Shown one piece after another: positions 1-8,610 of a stretch of DNA of 61,116 bases. The notes beneath the pieces were generated by a model that worked only from the letters and a program-made list of their open reading frames with translations, ran no database searches and had not been told where the DNA came from. This DNA is from Oscillospiraceae bacterium (GTDB lineage Bacteria; Bacillota; Clostridia; Saccharofermentanales; Saccharofermentanaceae), in the NCBI GenBank assembly GCA_902764825.1, contig CACWXL010000010.1, positions 1 to 61,116 on the forward strand, written 5' to 3'. The translations under genes were made by a program, and so were the position numbers. Numbering within the stretch: the first letter of the stretch is position 1; each line of letters starts with the position of its first letter.

Positions 1-992
1 GTCTTAGCGTCGAAGCCCTTCTCTTCCATGATGACTACCTTTGTCTTAACGCCATTCTTGATGATGTCGTCGATGTAGGAAGCCTGGAAAGGATTGCACT
101 GACCGTCATAGTTCCAGTTGCCTGCGAGGAGCTCTTCAAGTGCCCATGTGTTGCAGTCGAAACCGATGATGATAACGTCCTTGCCTACGCCGTGAGAGAT
201 GTTAGCCTTATCGAGAGCTGCTGCAGCGCCCTTAGCCATGTTGTCGTTCTCTGCATAGATTACGTTGAACTTCTCGCCGGAGTCGATGACTGCCTGAACG
301 ATCTGCTGAGCTGTCTCTTCAGACCACTCTGCTGTCTGCTGCTTAACGATTGACCAGTTGGACTCTGCCTTTACCTTATCGTCGAGAGCGCCGGAACGGC
401 CGATCTGAGCGGATGAACCCATAACGCCCTGGATGTGGATGATCTTGTATTCAGAAAGACCCTGGGAAGCGAGCCACTCAACTGCCTGCTGGCCTTCCTT
501 AGCCATGTCTGAAACGATGGAAGCTTCATAGAGGCTCTCGTCTGCGTCGATCGTTCTGTCGAAGAGGATGACCTTGATGCCGGCCTTCTGTGCCTGCTCA
601 AGAACTCCGTCCCAACCTGATGTACCAGCTGCTGAGATCAAGAGATAGTCAACTTCGTCCTGGATGAACTTCTGAGCTGCTGCGATCTGCTCTTCATTCT
701 TAAGTGAATAGAAGAAGGAAGCCTCATAGCCGTTCTCTGCAGTGAATGTTGCCTTCATGTCTCTGTCGTTAGCTGTACGGTAACCGGACTCGTTAGGATC
801 GTTGTTGATGATACCTACCTTGATGAGTTCGTCAGTCTTAGGTGCTTCTGTAGCAGGTGCCTCTGTAGCAGGTGCATCTGTAGGAGCAGGTGCTGCTGTC
901 GTAGGTGTTGAGCCGCCGTTACAAGCGCAAACGCCGAATGCCATAGCTGCAACGAGAGCGGAAGAAACTAACAACTTTACAAATTTCTTCAT
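1..992 (-). CDS. Sugar ABC transporter substrate-binding lipoprotein (YtfQ/ribose-binding type), 3' end outside window
   Basis: About 330 residues are visible, reading leftward from an ATG at 990-992 with AAGGAG 7 bases upstream; the stop lies beyond the window. The N-terminus is a lipoprotein signal (MKKFVKLLV..., hydrophobic core, VCAC lipobox, Cys24), then a Thr/Pro/Ala linker with repeated APATE units (residues ~25-55), then a periplasmic-binding fold of the ribose/galactofuranose family (type I, as in E. coli YtfQ). It should bind a sugar outside the membrane and pass it to an ABC permease. It is probably the first gene of a transporter operon whose ATPase and permease genes lie left of the window. 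The divergent neighbour is an AraR-like regulator, which suggests a pentose or furanose sugar. The exact ligand cannot be read from the sequence. It is a clear paralogue of the binding protein at 2473-3450. Confidence 0.9.
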   Translation of the reverse strand, partial: MKKFVKLLVSSALVAAMAFGVCACNGGSTPTTAAPAPTDAPATEAPATEAPKTDELIKVGIINNDPNESGYRTANDRDMKATFTAENGYEASFFYSLKNEEQIAAAQKFIQDEVDYLLISAAGTSGWDGVLEQAQKAGIKVILFDRTIDADESLYEASIVSDMAKEGQQAVEWLASQGLSEYKIIHIQGVMGSSAQIGRSGALDDKVKAESNWSIVKQQTAEWSEETAQQIVQAVIDSGEKFNVIYAENDNMAKGAAAALDKANISHGVGKDVIIIGFDCNTWALEELLAGNWNYDGQCNPFQASYIDDIIKNGVKTKVVIMEEKGFDAK

Positions 993-1443
993 AATGATTC
1001 TCCTTTTCATTTTGAGGTTATTTCTCGGGCCGTTTACTTACCCGATGTACTCTGCCCCAAATAAACACCCGAAGCCCGTATTCCCGCAACGAATCTCGTA
1101 TGGTCATTTAAGAATGGTAAATCTGCCTAAATACAGATTTTGGTTTTTTCTCCTTCAAAGCGGACAGGTTTGCCGGGCGAAGGCGTTTTCGCGCCATGAT
1201 GTCGAAAATCTTATGCAGCGATGTCGGATTTTTTAAGGTGGAACAGAAGAAGGGGACCGGAGACCCGTGTTGTCATTTTTACCAATCAAATATTTTTACC
1301 CGAAAATAATTATTTCGGCATTTTTGAAGACGATAAGATTCCTTACTTTTCCGGGGGTTTGAAATAACACCTCAAATATTTATCGTATCTTTGCAGAGGT
1401 CCCTGACCCTATAATTTTACTAAGAAATACAAGGGGTCCGGCC
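993..1443. promoter_or_regulatory. Divergent control region between sugar-binding protein and AraR-like regulator
   Basis: No gene seen. For the rightward regulator there is a TATAAT at 1410-1415 without a good -35 box, and AGGGG just before its ATG. Two dyads stand out. AAATCTG (1119-1125) pairs with CAGATTT (1134-1140) and is followed by a T-run, like a small terminator. A near-perfect palindrome at 1300-1318 (CCGAAA, AT centre, TTTCGG) is a plausible operator for the GntR/LacI regulator. Assignment to that regulator is inference from position only. Confidence 0.4.
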
Positions 1444-2472
1444 ATGGCTGAAAAGTATGTCGTCATAGCGAACAAACTTGAGATAGAGCTCAAGAAGATG
1501 AGGGCGGAAGGAAAGATGAAGCTTCCTTCCGAGCAGTCTTTGGCTCTGCAGAACTCATGCAGCAGACAGACCGTCCGCGCAGCTCTCGATATCCTTCAGA
1601 AAGCCGGTCTTATCGAGAAGAGGACCGGATCCGGATCTTATATCGTTGAAGAATCAAAAAAGAATAAGACAGTATTCCTTATTACAGAAGACCGCGACAG
1701 ATACTTAAGTCCCTTGCTCATATCAGGACTCAGATCAGAGCTCGCATCGTCCAAATATGTCTTAAGAGCATTCTCCACATTCGGCAGCAGCAAAGAAGAA
1801 GCAAAAGCAATCACGCATGCGATAAACGAGAAAGCCGCCGCCCTGATCATCGAACCTGTCAGAGACCTTATCCCCAACGCCAATGACGTGCTTATAGAAG
1901 AAGCCTTGGCACTGCGCATCCCTGTCATATATCTGAATTCCACGGAAGGTCCTTACGGCGTGGTCCATATCACACCCGATTACAGAAAAGCCGGAAAGAC
2001 CCTTACAGATCACCTCAATGATCTCGGCAGGCACGATATCGCCTGCATCTTCTGCTCTGACACGTCTGCCGGCATGGATGAATATAAGGGCTATATCGGC
2101 GCTGTCTCTTCATTTGACGAAGGCAGGTGTCTCCTGATCTCGCACAAGGAAGAGAAAGAGATCATCTCCGGCAATGACGGTATCCTTGCTTCATTTGCCT
2201 CGGATGTCCTGAGCTTTTGCGATGCCGTCATCTGCCAGAACGGCATGATCGCGCACCGCCTTGTAAGCCTGCTAGATAAGAGCGGCAGAAAAGCTCCTGA
2301 CGACATAACCGTCGCGTGTTTCGATAACGGCTATTATTCTTCCAATGATTCCATCTTATCCATGGGTTACGATAATGACTTCTTCTGCAGGAAGCTCGCA
2401 AGGACCGTGTCCGCGCTTGCGGAAGGCAGCACGCCCAAGATGTTCGTTATACCTACGGCCGTGAAAGGCTGA
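1444..2472 (+). CDS. GntR-family regulator with LacI-type sugar-sensing domain (AraR-like)
   Basis: 342 aa. Residues ~1-68 form a GntR winged helix-turn-helix (recognition region SCSRQTVRAALDILQKAG, wing RTGSGSYIV). Residues ~75-340 resemble the LacI/periplasmic-binding effector domain. This two-domain order is that of Bacillus AraR, a repressor released by a sugar. The gene is divergent from a sugar-binding protein gene (1-992) and lies next to a YesN/YesM-type sensing operon, so control of sugar uptake is likely. Its stop (2470-2472) directly abuts the stop of the convergent gene at 2473. Ligand and operator are unknown; a dyad at 1300-1318 is a candidate operator. Confidence 0.85.
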   Translation: MAEKYVVIANKLEIELKKMRAEGKMKLPSEQSLALQNSCSRQTVRAALDILQKAGLIEKRTGSGSYIVEESKKNKTVFLITEDRDRYLSPLLISGLRSELASSKYVLRAFSTFGSSKEEAKAITHAINEKAAALIIEPVRDLIPNANDVLIEEALALRIPVIYLNSTEGPYGVVHITPDYRKAGKTLTDHLNDLGRHDIACIFCSDTSAGMDEYKGYIGAVSSFDEGRCLLISHKEEKEIISGNDGILASFASDVLSFCDAVICQNGMIAHRLVSLLDKSGRKAPDDITVACFDNGYYSSNDSILSMGYDNDFFCRKLARTVSALAEGSTPKMFVIPTAVKG

Positions 2473-3450
2473 TCAGTACGCTCTTGAATCTACGAAATCC
2501 TGAGTGATGTTCTGCGTCGTATATGCGGTCTCATCAACGTAAACGTGCTTGGGGATCTCCTCGCCGTTCCTGTATTTCTCGATGAGCTGCTTGATCTGCG
2601 GGCCGAACATCGGATTGCATTCGACGCAGAGGTTAATCTTGCCGTCGTGGCAGTACTGGAGAGCTTCCCTGGTGGCGTCGAAAGTAATGATCTTTACCTG
2701 TCCGCCGTTGCCGTAGGATATGCCTGCCTCATCGAGCGCTCTCATAGCGCCGAAAGTCATGTTGTCGTTCTCGGAATAGAGGACATCGATATCCTTGTTT
2801 GTCTTAAGATACTGAGTCATTACCTCATACGCTTTGGCTTCCGTGAAGTCACCGTAGAGCTGGCTTGTGATCTCCCAGTTCGAATGTCTTGCGGCAGCAT
2901 CTTCCAATGCCTTTGTTCTCAGGATCTGCGCCGTAGCGCCGATGGTGCCCTGCAGGTGAAGGATCTTTGCCTGCTTATCGGCAGGGATCTCGCCTTCGAG
3001 CCATTCGACCGCGAGGTTGCCCTGGCGGAGGAAGTCGGAACCGATGTTCGTAAGGTAGAGATTATCGTCTTCTACAGCGACCGATCTGTCCATGATGATG
3101 ACGGGAATATTGGCATCGCGGATCTCCTGAAGTATCGTGTCCCACCCTTCTTCGACTGTAGGTGCGATGAGTATGAAATCAACGCCTTCGAGTATGAAGC
3201 GGCGGATTGCCGCGAACTGGTTCTCCTGCTCCTGTCTTGCATTATCCATTATGAGTTCATAACCGGAATCGTCGGCAAAGGTCGAAGTCATTGACTTGGT
3301 ATTTGCGACGCGCCAGTCGGATTCGGATCCGACCTGCGAGAAGCCGATCACATAAGGTTTGTTGGAAGGCTCGGCGCGTCTGGAACCAAGGCATCCGGTC
3401 ATTGAGAAGAGCAGAGTTAAAGTGAGCAATAAACTACAGAATCGTTTCAT
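2473..3450 (-). CDS. YtfQ-like sugar-binding lipoprotein in a two-component operon
   Basis: 325 aa. Lipoprotein signal with lipobox MTGC (Cys20), then a sugar-binding fold. The stretches VIGFSQVGSESDWR, IAPTVEEGWD and LQGTIGA match the galactofuranose-binding protein YtfQ very closely (recognised from memory). It is the last gene of a three-gene operon and its ATG lies inside the 3' end of the kinase gene (17-bp overlap), so translation is probably coupled. There is no permease or ATPase gene beside it. The likely role is therefore ligand presentation to the sensor kinase, or sharing of the permease of the transporter starting at 992. Both are inference. Confidence 0.85.
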   Translation of the reverse strand: MKRFCSLLLTLTLLFSMTGCLGSRRAEPSNKPYVIGFSQVGSESDWRVANTKSMTSTFADDSGYELIMDNARQEQENQFAAIRRFILEGVDFILIAPTVEEGWDTILQEIRDANIPVIIMDRSVAVEDDNLYLTNIGSDFLRQGNLAVEWLEGEIPADKQAKILHLQGTIGATAQILRTKALEDAAARHSNWEITSQLYGDFTEAKAYEVMTQYLKTNKDIDVLYSENDNMTFGAMRALDEAGISYGNGGQVKIITFDATREALQYCHDGKINLCVECNPMFGPQIKQLIEKYRNGEEIPKHVYVDETAYTTQNITQDFVDSRAY

Positions 3451-4870
3451 TATCTATGTCCGCCTTTCCCGGCATCTCAATACTTATCGAAGTGCCTTCC
3501 TGAGGCATACTCCTGATATCGAACTTGCACTCTTCGCCGTAGAGGAGCTTCAGTCTCTTATAGGCTGATGTAAGTCCGAAGCTCGTCGTATCTTCATTGA
3601 GAACTCTGGTCTTTAAGTTCTCGAGTTCCTCATCGTTCATACCGAGGCCGGTATCCTGAACCTTGAGGATTATCCTGTCGTCTTCACGGGTTCCCGTGAC
3701 GATTATCCTGCCCTTGCCGCGCTTGGGCTTAAGACCGTGGTAGATGGCGTTCTCGACCAGCGGCTGCAAGGTCATCTTCGGTATCTTCGTGCCTTCTATA
3801 GAAGGATCGATGTTGATCTCATATTCCATGATGTCCCTGTAGCGCACCTGCTGGATCTCAAGGTAGCTTTGGATATGCTGCTTTTCTTCTGCGATCGTGA
3901 CAATGTCGCGGCCGTCGCTTAAGAATGAGCGGAAATATGACGAAAGGCTCGTTACCATCTGCTCTGCCTGATCGTTCTTGCCGATCTCGATGAGCCAGAC
4001 GATCGCGTCAAGCGTGTTGTACAGGAAGTGAGGATTGATCTGTGCCTGGATAAGCGAGAGCTCGATGTCGCGGAGCTTTATCTGCTCCTGGCGGTTAAGC
4101 TCGATCTGCTTATCAAGTCTTGCCGCCATGTCTTCGATACCTGTCGAAAGAAGGGCCAGGCTCTCGTCGTCAGTCTCAACAGGTGTCTGCGGGCTTAAGT
4201 CGCCGCTGCCGATCTGCTCTACACGGTCGTTCATTGCGACGATAGGGTCGGTGATGCTTTTCGAGAGCTTGACGGCACGGCTCAAGACGAGCGGGATCAC
4301 GACGATCATGACGAGAACGACGAACACGATCTCGATAGAGAGCCAGAAGTCGATCTGTTTCTGGATGCTCGCCATCTCGCCGGCCTCATAGTAGAGGTAG
4401 GAATACATGTAGTCTTCGATGAGCTGCGTGCTGACATAGATGTTCTTTTTGAGCTGGTCCATGCGGTCGTCGTAGCTCGTGGTCATTTCGATGCTCTCCA
4501 TATAGCCGCTGAGCTTGTCGCAGAGTGAGAGGACGTTGTTGATGGTCTTGCGGCCGTCAGGATTCGAAGTATTCTTCAGGAGTTCCTCGGCAAGGGCTCT
4601 TGCTGACTTTACGTCGTCCCACGGCATCTCATCACTGTATCCTGTTACGTAGAAATAGACCTGTTCGTCGACTTGTTTCTTGAAGTCTAAGTTGAAGTCG
4701 GATACCTTGACGATGTTGCCCGATACCGATGCGTACATGAGGTTACGCGTCAGGAGCATAACGAAGATGCTGACGAGTATGACAGCTATCGGGATAAACA
4801 TCTGAAGCATAAGACGGTACATCTTTCCCTGTACCGTATTTCTGTTCAACCTGTCGGGCGGCCGCTTCAT
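3434..4870 (-). CDS. Sensor histidine kinase, YesM/LytS-type (HisKA_7TM-less, two transmembrane segments)
   Basis: 478 aa. Transmembrane segments at ~21-42 and ~178-197 flank an extracellular sensor loop of about 135 residues. A HAMP linker follows (~198-255), then the His_kinase domain with QAQINPHFLYNTLD (phospho-acceptor His281) and a HATPase_c domain with NAIYHGLKPK (N box), DTGLGMNDEE (G1 box) and a FGLTSAYKRL G2 region. This is the usual layout of YesM-type kinases that sense sugars. It overlaps the upstream response regulator by ATGA (4867-4870) and the downstream binding protein by 17 bp, so the three are one translationally coupled unit. The stimulus is probably the sugar bound by the protein at 2473-3450. 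Confidence 0.92.
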   Translation of the reverse strand: MKRPPDRLNRNTVQGKMYRLMLQMFIPIAVILVSIFVMLLTRNLMYASVSGNIVKVSDFNLDFKKQVDEQVYFYVTGYSDEMPWDDVKSARALAEELLKNTSNPDGRKTINNVLSLCDKLSGYMESIEMTTSYDDRMDQLKKNIYVSTQLIEDYMYSYLYYEAGEMASIQKQIDFWLSIEIVFVVLVMIVVIPLVLSRAVKLSKSITDPIVAMNDRVEQIGSGDLSPQTPVETDDESLALLSTGIEDMAARLDKQIELNRQEQIKLRDIELSLIQAQINPHFLYNTLDAIVWLIEIGKNDQAEQMVTSLSSYFRSFLSDGRDIVTIAEEKQHIQSYLEIQQVRYRDIMEYEINIDPSIEGTKIPKMTLQPLVENAIYHGLKPKRGKGRIIVTGTREDDRIILKVQDTGLGMNDEELENLKTRVLNEDTTSFGLTSAYKRLKLLYGEECKFDIRSMPQEGTSISIEMPGKADIDNETIL

Positions 4871-6480
4871 TCTTCAGGAACTTCCCCGTTGCGGTACTGG
4901 CTGGGCGTGCATCCCTGATTCTTCTTGAATACGAACGAGAAATATCTGGGATCCTTATAGCCGATCTCGTTTGCGATCTCGCCTGATTTCTTGCTCGTGT
5001 TGCGCAAGAGGATCTTTGCCTTGGCCATTCTCTTCTTGGTGATATATTCGACGAAGGATAATCCGACCTTGTTGGAGAAGACGGCGCTCAAATAGTTCGC
5101 GCTGATATTGATCTCTTCTGCAACTGAATCGAGCGAGATGTCCTCATCCGCATAATGCTCGTTGATATAATCGACGGCATTGTTGATGATGTCGTTGCCG
5201 CGCTTCTGCGCTTCGGCATCGCGCATCTTTATGGCGATCGTAAGTGCGTCGATGAGATAGCTCTTTACTTCATCTGCCTGGATGTTCGTGTCGAACGTCG
5301 GAAGGCTTGAAGCGATGAGCTCCGAATCAACATTTGCTTCCTTCAGCGCGAGCTCGACATTGACCCTGATGCTTACCAAAAGGTAATAGCGGAAAAGGAT
5401 CGAATTGACACTCGCCTCAACGCTCTTGAGGTAATCGTCTGCAAATGTCTCGACCTCTGCTCCCGTACCTGTCTGGACGAAATATCTTATGATCATCGGA
5501 TCGAACTTGCCTGCGTCGATCTTGTTGATCTCGGTATCGTTTGCGATGAACTGCTCAGTCTTCAATTGCTCGGACGTGAAGATATGCTGGTTAGGGAAGA
5601 TGTGTCTGTATGCAAATGCCCTGTTGGCATCCTGATAGCAAGATGAGAGACCGCTTAATCTGTTGGTGGAAGCGCCGACTGCAACGTGCCAGTCGAGCTG
5701 CGAAGGAGTCTCTTCGCAGTGCTGCCTGATCATCTTCACGCACTTGTCTTCCATGCGCTTGACGCTCTCGTCATCGCCCTTGATGAGGACGGCATATGAG
5801 AAGAGATTGCATCTGAAGATGATGTAATCCGGATACTGCATGAACTGGTTCAAAAGGCTCTCGGTAACGCCCGATGCGTTGTCGGAATAAGTCGACTGGT
5901 CAAGGTCCCTTATAGAGAAGATGACGATGTTATATGCATCGGCGGAGAGGTTCAGGTGGAGCTTGTCTGCTTCCTCGTAGATCTCCTGAACTGACAGTGA
6001 GCCTTCTACGAGCTTCTCGAAAAACACCCTGTGCGTAAGACGCTCGAACTTCTTGAACTCCTGCTCGTAGAGCTTTACGTAGTCCTTCTGTTCGTTCTCT
6101 TCGGTGATCTTCTTCCTTACGCCTTCAAGGGCATTGATCATGTCGGTCTTTGTGACGGGCTTTAAGAGATACTGCTCGACGCCGATCTCGATCGCTTTTC
6201 TCGCGTACTCGAAATCACTGTAACCGGAAATGACGATGATCTTGATATTCGGAAGTTCCTTCGTGACGGTCTTGCTAAGTGAGAGGCCGTCCATGAAGGG
6301 CATGGTGATATCGGTGATGAGGACATCTGGCTTGAGCTTTCTGATCATGGGCAGGGCCATCTCGCCGTCGGGCGCGTCGCCCACGAACTCGAAGCCGTAC
6401 TTCTCCCACGGGATCATGTCGCGAAGTCCCTCGCGCACGATACTCTCGTCTTCACAAATAAAAACCTTAAAAAGATCCAT
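4867..6480 (-). CDS. Response regulator with AraC-type DNA-binding domain (YesN-like)
   Basis: 537 aa from the ATG at 6478-6480, chosen because GGAGGG precedes it; the open frame extends 12 codons further upstream without a better start. Residues 1-120 are a receiver domain (acidic pair Glu10/Asp11, phospho-acceptor Asp57 in LITDITMP, Lys in YLLKPVTK). A long middle region (~130-420) has no motif I recognise beyond similarity to YesN-type linkers. Residues ~435-535 carry two AraC helix-turn-helix motifs, including NISANYLSAVFSNKVGLSF and IGYKDPRYFSFVFKK. It is the first gene of the operon with the kinase and binding protein and probably activates sugar uptake or glycoside hydrolase genes. Confidence 0.92.
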   Translation of the reverse strand: MDLFKVFICEDESIVREGLRDMIPWEKYGFEFVGDAPDGEMALPMIRKLKPDVLITDITMPFMDGLSLSKTVTKELPNIKIIVISGYSDFEYARKAIEIGVEQYLLKPVTKTDMINALEGVRKKITEENEQKDYVKLYEQEFKKFERLTHRVFFEKLVEGSLSVQEIYEEADKLHLNLSADAYNIVIFSIRDLDQSTYSDNASGVTESLLNQFMQYPDYIIFRCNLFSYAVLIKGDDESVKRMEDKCVKMIRQHCEETPSQLDWHVAVGASTNRLSGLSSCYQDANRAFAYRHIFPNQHIFTSEQLKTEQFIANDTEINKIDAGKFDPMIIRYFVQTGTGAEVETFADDYLKSVEASVNSILFRYYLLVSIRVNVELALKEANVDSELIASSLPTFDTNIQADEVKSYLIDALTIAIKMRDAEAQKRGNDIINNAVDYINEHYADEDISLDSVAEEINISANYLSAVFSNKVGLSFVEYITKKRMAKAKILLRNTSKKSGEIANEIGYKDPRYFSFVFKKNQGCTPSQYRNGEVPEE

Positions 6481-6598
6481 CAGCTGCCCTCCGTTAACGT
6501 ACCCTAATTCTAACACAGGGGCAAAAGCATAGTCTTTACATAATTTTATTAATTAAGTGCAATATCTTTATTTCCGCGTGGATTCTGCGGCGTCGGTG

Positions 6599-6616
6599 TA
6601 TAATGGTTTCTGAGGT
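6599..6616 (+). promoter_or_regulatory. -10 box and Shine-Dalgarno of the GNAT gene (very short leader)
   Basis: TATAAT at 6599-6604 is followed by GAGGT at 6612-6616 and an ATG at 6625. Transcription would start near 6611, so the untranslated leader would be only about 13 bases and begin at the ribosome binding site. No clear -35 box. Confidence 0.45.
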
Positions 6617-6624
6617 ATAGATCT

Positions 6625-7170
6625 ATGGTTTTTAACACGAAAGTCACCGACAAAACAGGCAAAGAAATAGAGCTTCGAAACGCTGAATTAAAGGACGCGG
6701 AGGCTCTTTTGAATTATCTTAAAGTCACTAATACTGAATCGAAATATCTCATCTGCGAACCCGATGAGATCACCATGACTTTGGATGACGAAAAGGCTTT
6801 TATCACGCGCAAGACCGAGTCTGAGAATGAGCTCCTGCTGCTCGCTTTTGAAGACGGAAAACATATCGGCAACTGCTCTCTCATGAGCGTCGGAACCTCC
6901 ACAAGATATAAGCACAGATGCACTATTGCGATTGCCCTGTATAAGGCTTACTGCGGCAGGGGGATCGGCAGGCTGATGTTGGAGACCGTTTTGAGCGAAG
7001 CAAAAAAACTCGGCTACGGACAAGCAGAGCTTGAGGTCGTAACCGAGAATCTTGGTGCTATAGCGCTTTATGAAGCTGTTGGTTTTGTTAAGTGTGGTGT
7101 GCTCCCGAACAGCATGAAATACAGGGATGGCACGACTGTCGATTCTTACTGGATGGTAAAGATCCTTTAA
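6625..7170 (+). CDS. GNAT-family N-acetyltransferase
   Basis: 181 aa. An acetyl-CoA-dependent acetyltransferase fold, with motif A around CGRGIGRLMLETVL and a C-terminal NLGAIALYEAVGFVKCG segment typical of GNAT proteins of the RimI/SpeG-like group. The start has GAGGT 8 bases upstream. The acceptor substrate cannot be deduced. Its TAA (7168-7170) overlaps the stop of the convergent MFS gene (7167-7169), leaving no room for a terminator between them. It may be an independent cytosolic enzyme; the neighbours give no functional link. Confidence 0.85.
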   Translation: MVFNTKVTDKTGKEIELRNAELKDAEALLNYLKVTNTESKYLICEPDEITMTLDDEKAFITRKTESENELLLLAFEDGKHIGNCSLMSVGTSTRYKHRCTIAIALYKAYCGRGIGRLMLETVLSEAKKLGYGQAELEVVTENLGAIALYEAVGFVKCGVLPNSMKYRDGTTVDSYWMVKIL

Positions 7171-8432
7171 GCTGTTTCGACCTGTGTGGCTGCGGGCTCG
7201 TCCGTGTTTTCGAGCTCTCTGATCTTCTTGATTCCGGACATGGCGACTGCGACGATTATGAGGCAGATGCCTGCGCCGATTATCGTTATTGAAGATCCTG
7301 TGCCGACGCCCTTTCCTGTTGCCTTGCCGATTACGTCTGCGGTAACGCCGCTAAGTGAATATGCGACGACATATCCGAGCTGCGAGATGAATCCCAGAAA
7401 GCCCCACGCACGCCCCTGAAGCTCATCGGGAATGTTGGTCCTTACGAGATAATCGAGGCTGTTGTTTGCAAAAGGCAGAGCTGCGAAGAATAAGAATCCG
7501 AATGAGCAGATGAGCACGGGATTCTCGAAAACAGCGAACAGCGACATTCCGACACCTGATACCGCAAGGCCCACCCAGAGCGCCCTTACGAAGTGCTTCT
7601 TGATGCCTCTGATGCCTAAGAGAATGCTTGTTACGAGCATGCCTGAAGCAGCTGCCGTCTCAACGATGCCTAATGTTTTCGAGTCCGAGAAAGAGAGCAC
7701 GAAAGGCTCGCCCAGCACCTGGAACACGCCCATGAAAAGGCAGATCAGGGATGATACTACGACCAGAACGATGAGACCCTTCTTTGCTGTGACTGCCGCC
7801 CAGCCTTCCTTCATGCTCTTGAAGAACGGCTCAGGTTCTCTCTTTACGCTTGTCTTGATGCCTGCTCTTACAACTGCTGCAGCAACTACCGTGAGGAAGA
7901 ATGTGCAGATGTCGATGATGAGGATCAGCTTGATGTCGCTTACTGCAAGGATGAAGCCTGCGATGATGGGCGAGAAGATGTATCTTGAAGAACCTGCCAT
8001 CGATACAAGTCCGTTAGCCTTTGAATACTGTTCCTTGGTGAGAAGATCTGTGATCGTTGCCGTATAAGAGGGTTCAAGAAGTGCTGAGAAAACAGAACTT
8101 ACCGTCGTGCCGAGATATATCTGCCAGAGTGCGGCTTCGCCCTGAAGCATGCAGATCAGGATGAAGAGAACGCCAAGACCTGAAAGACCGTCGCCGATCA
8201 TCATGAGAAGGCGTCTGTCATAGCGGTCGGCAAGAACGCCTGCAGGCACCCTTAAGATCAACGCGGGAAGGAATCCCAGAAGTGTGAGGAATGCCATATC
8301 CGCAGCGCTTCCTGTCTTCTGGAAGATATAAAGACCCAGGCCGAAGCTCGTAAGCCCGCCGCCTATTGATGATATGAATTCGCCTGCCCAAAGCAGGAGG
8401 AATCTTCCGTAATTGTTCTTTGTCTTTTCCAT
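7167..8432 (-). CDS. MFS efflux transporter (MefA-like, 12 transmembrane segments)
   Basis: 421 aa, about 12 hydrophobic segments. The loop between segments 2 and 3 reads GVLADRYDRRLLM, the MFS signature (GxLaDRxdRR). Overall it resembles the macrolide-efflux/enterobactin-exporter-like MFS group (MFS_3), with a short N-terminus and a basic/acidic C-terminal tail. It should export small molecules by proton antiport at the cytoplasmic membrane; the substrate is unknown. AAGGCGG precedes the ATG. The 3' end overlaps the convergent GNAT gene by four bases. Confidence 0.85.
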   Translation of the reverse strand: MEKTKNNYGRFLLLWAGEFISSIGGGLTSFGLGLYIFQKTGSAADMAFLTLLGFLPALILRVPAGVLADRYDRRLLMMIGDGLSGLGVLFILICMLQGEAALWQIYLGTTVSSVFSALLEPSYTATITDLLTKEQYSKANGLVSMAGSSRYIFSPIIAGFILAVSDIKLILIIDICTFFLTVVAAAVVRAGIKTSVKREPEPFFKSMKEGWAAVTAKKGLIVLVVVSSLICLFMGVFQVLGEPFVLSFSDSKTLGIVETAAASGMLVTSILLGIRGIKKHFVRALWVGLAVSGVGMSLFAVFENPVLICSFGFLFFAALPFANNSLDYLVRTNIPDELQGRAWGFLGFISQLGYVVAYSLSGVTADVIGKATGKGVGTGSSITIIGAGICLIIVAVAMSGIKKIRELENTDEPAATQVETA

Positions 8433-8572
8433 TTCTGATAGCCGCCTTTTCGAGTTTTCTGACTATACTCTATCGCGCGGGGTGCAGTAAATCTTGAGAT
8501 ATTCCTTGGATAATTCTTAAATGTTTCTTAAATCGGGACGGGGTTACTTTAATACATTAAAAGATTTTCTGT

Positions 8573-8605
8573 TATAATACGGGAGTTATCAATCCCCAAA
8601 GGAGT
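8573..8605 (+). promoter_or_regulatory. Promoter -10 and ribosome binding site of putP
   Basis: TATAAT at 8573-8578 lies 33 bases before the ATG; AAAGGAG at 8599-8605 is a strong Shine-Dalgarno site. The -35 region is poorly conserved. Confidence 0.5.
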
Positions 8606-8610
8606 ATGTT

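Noticed and set aside
2545..3294. 249-codon open frame antisense to the YtfQ-like protein
   Set aside because: Overlaps a well-supported lipoprotein gene and lacks start signals or known domains.
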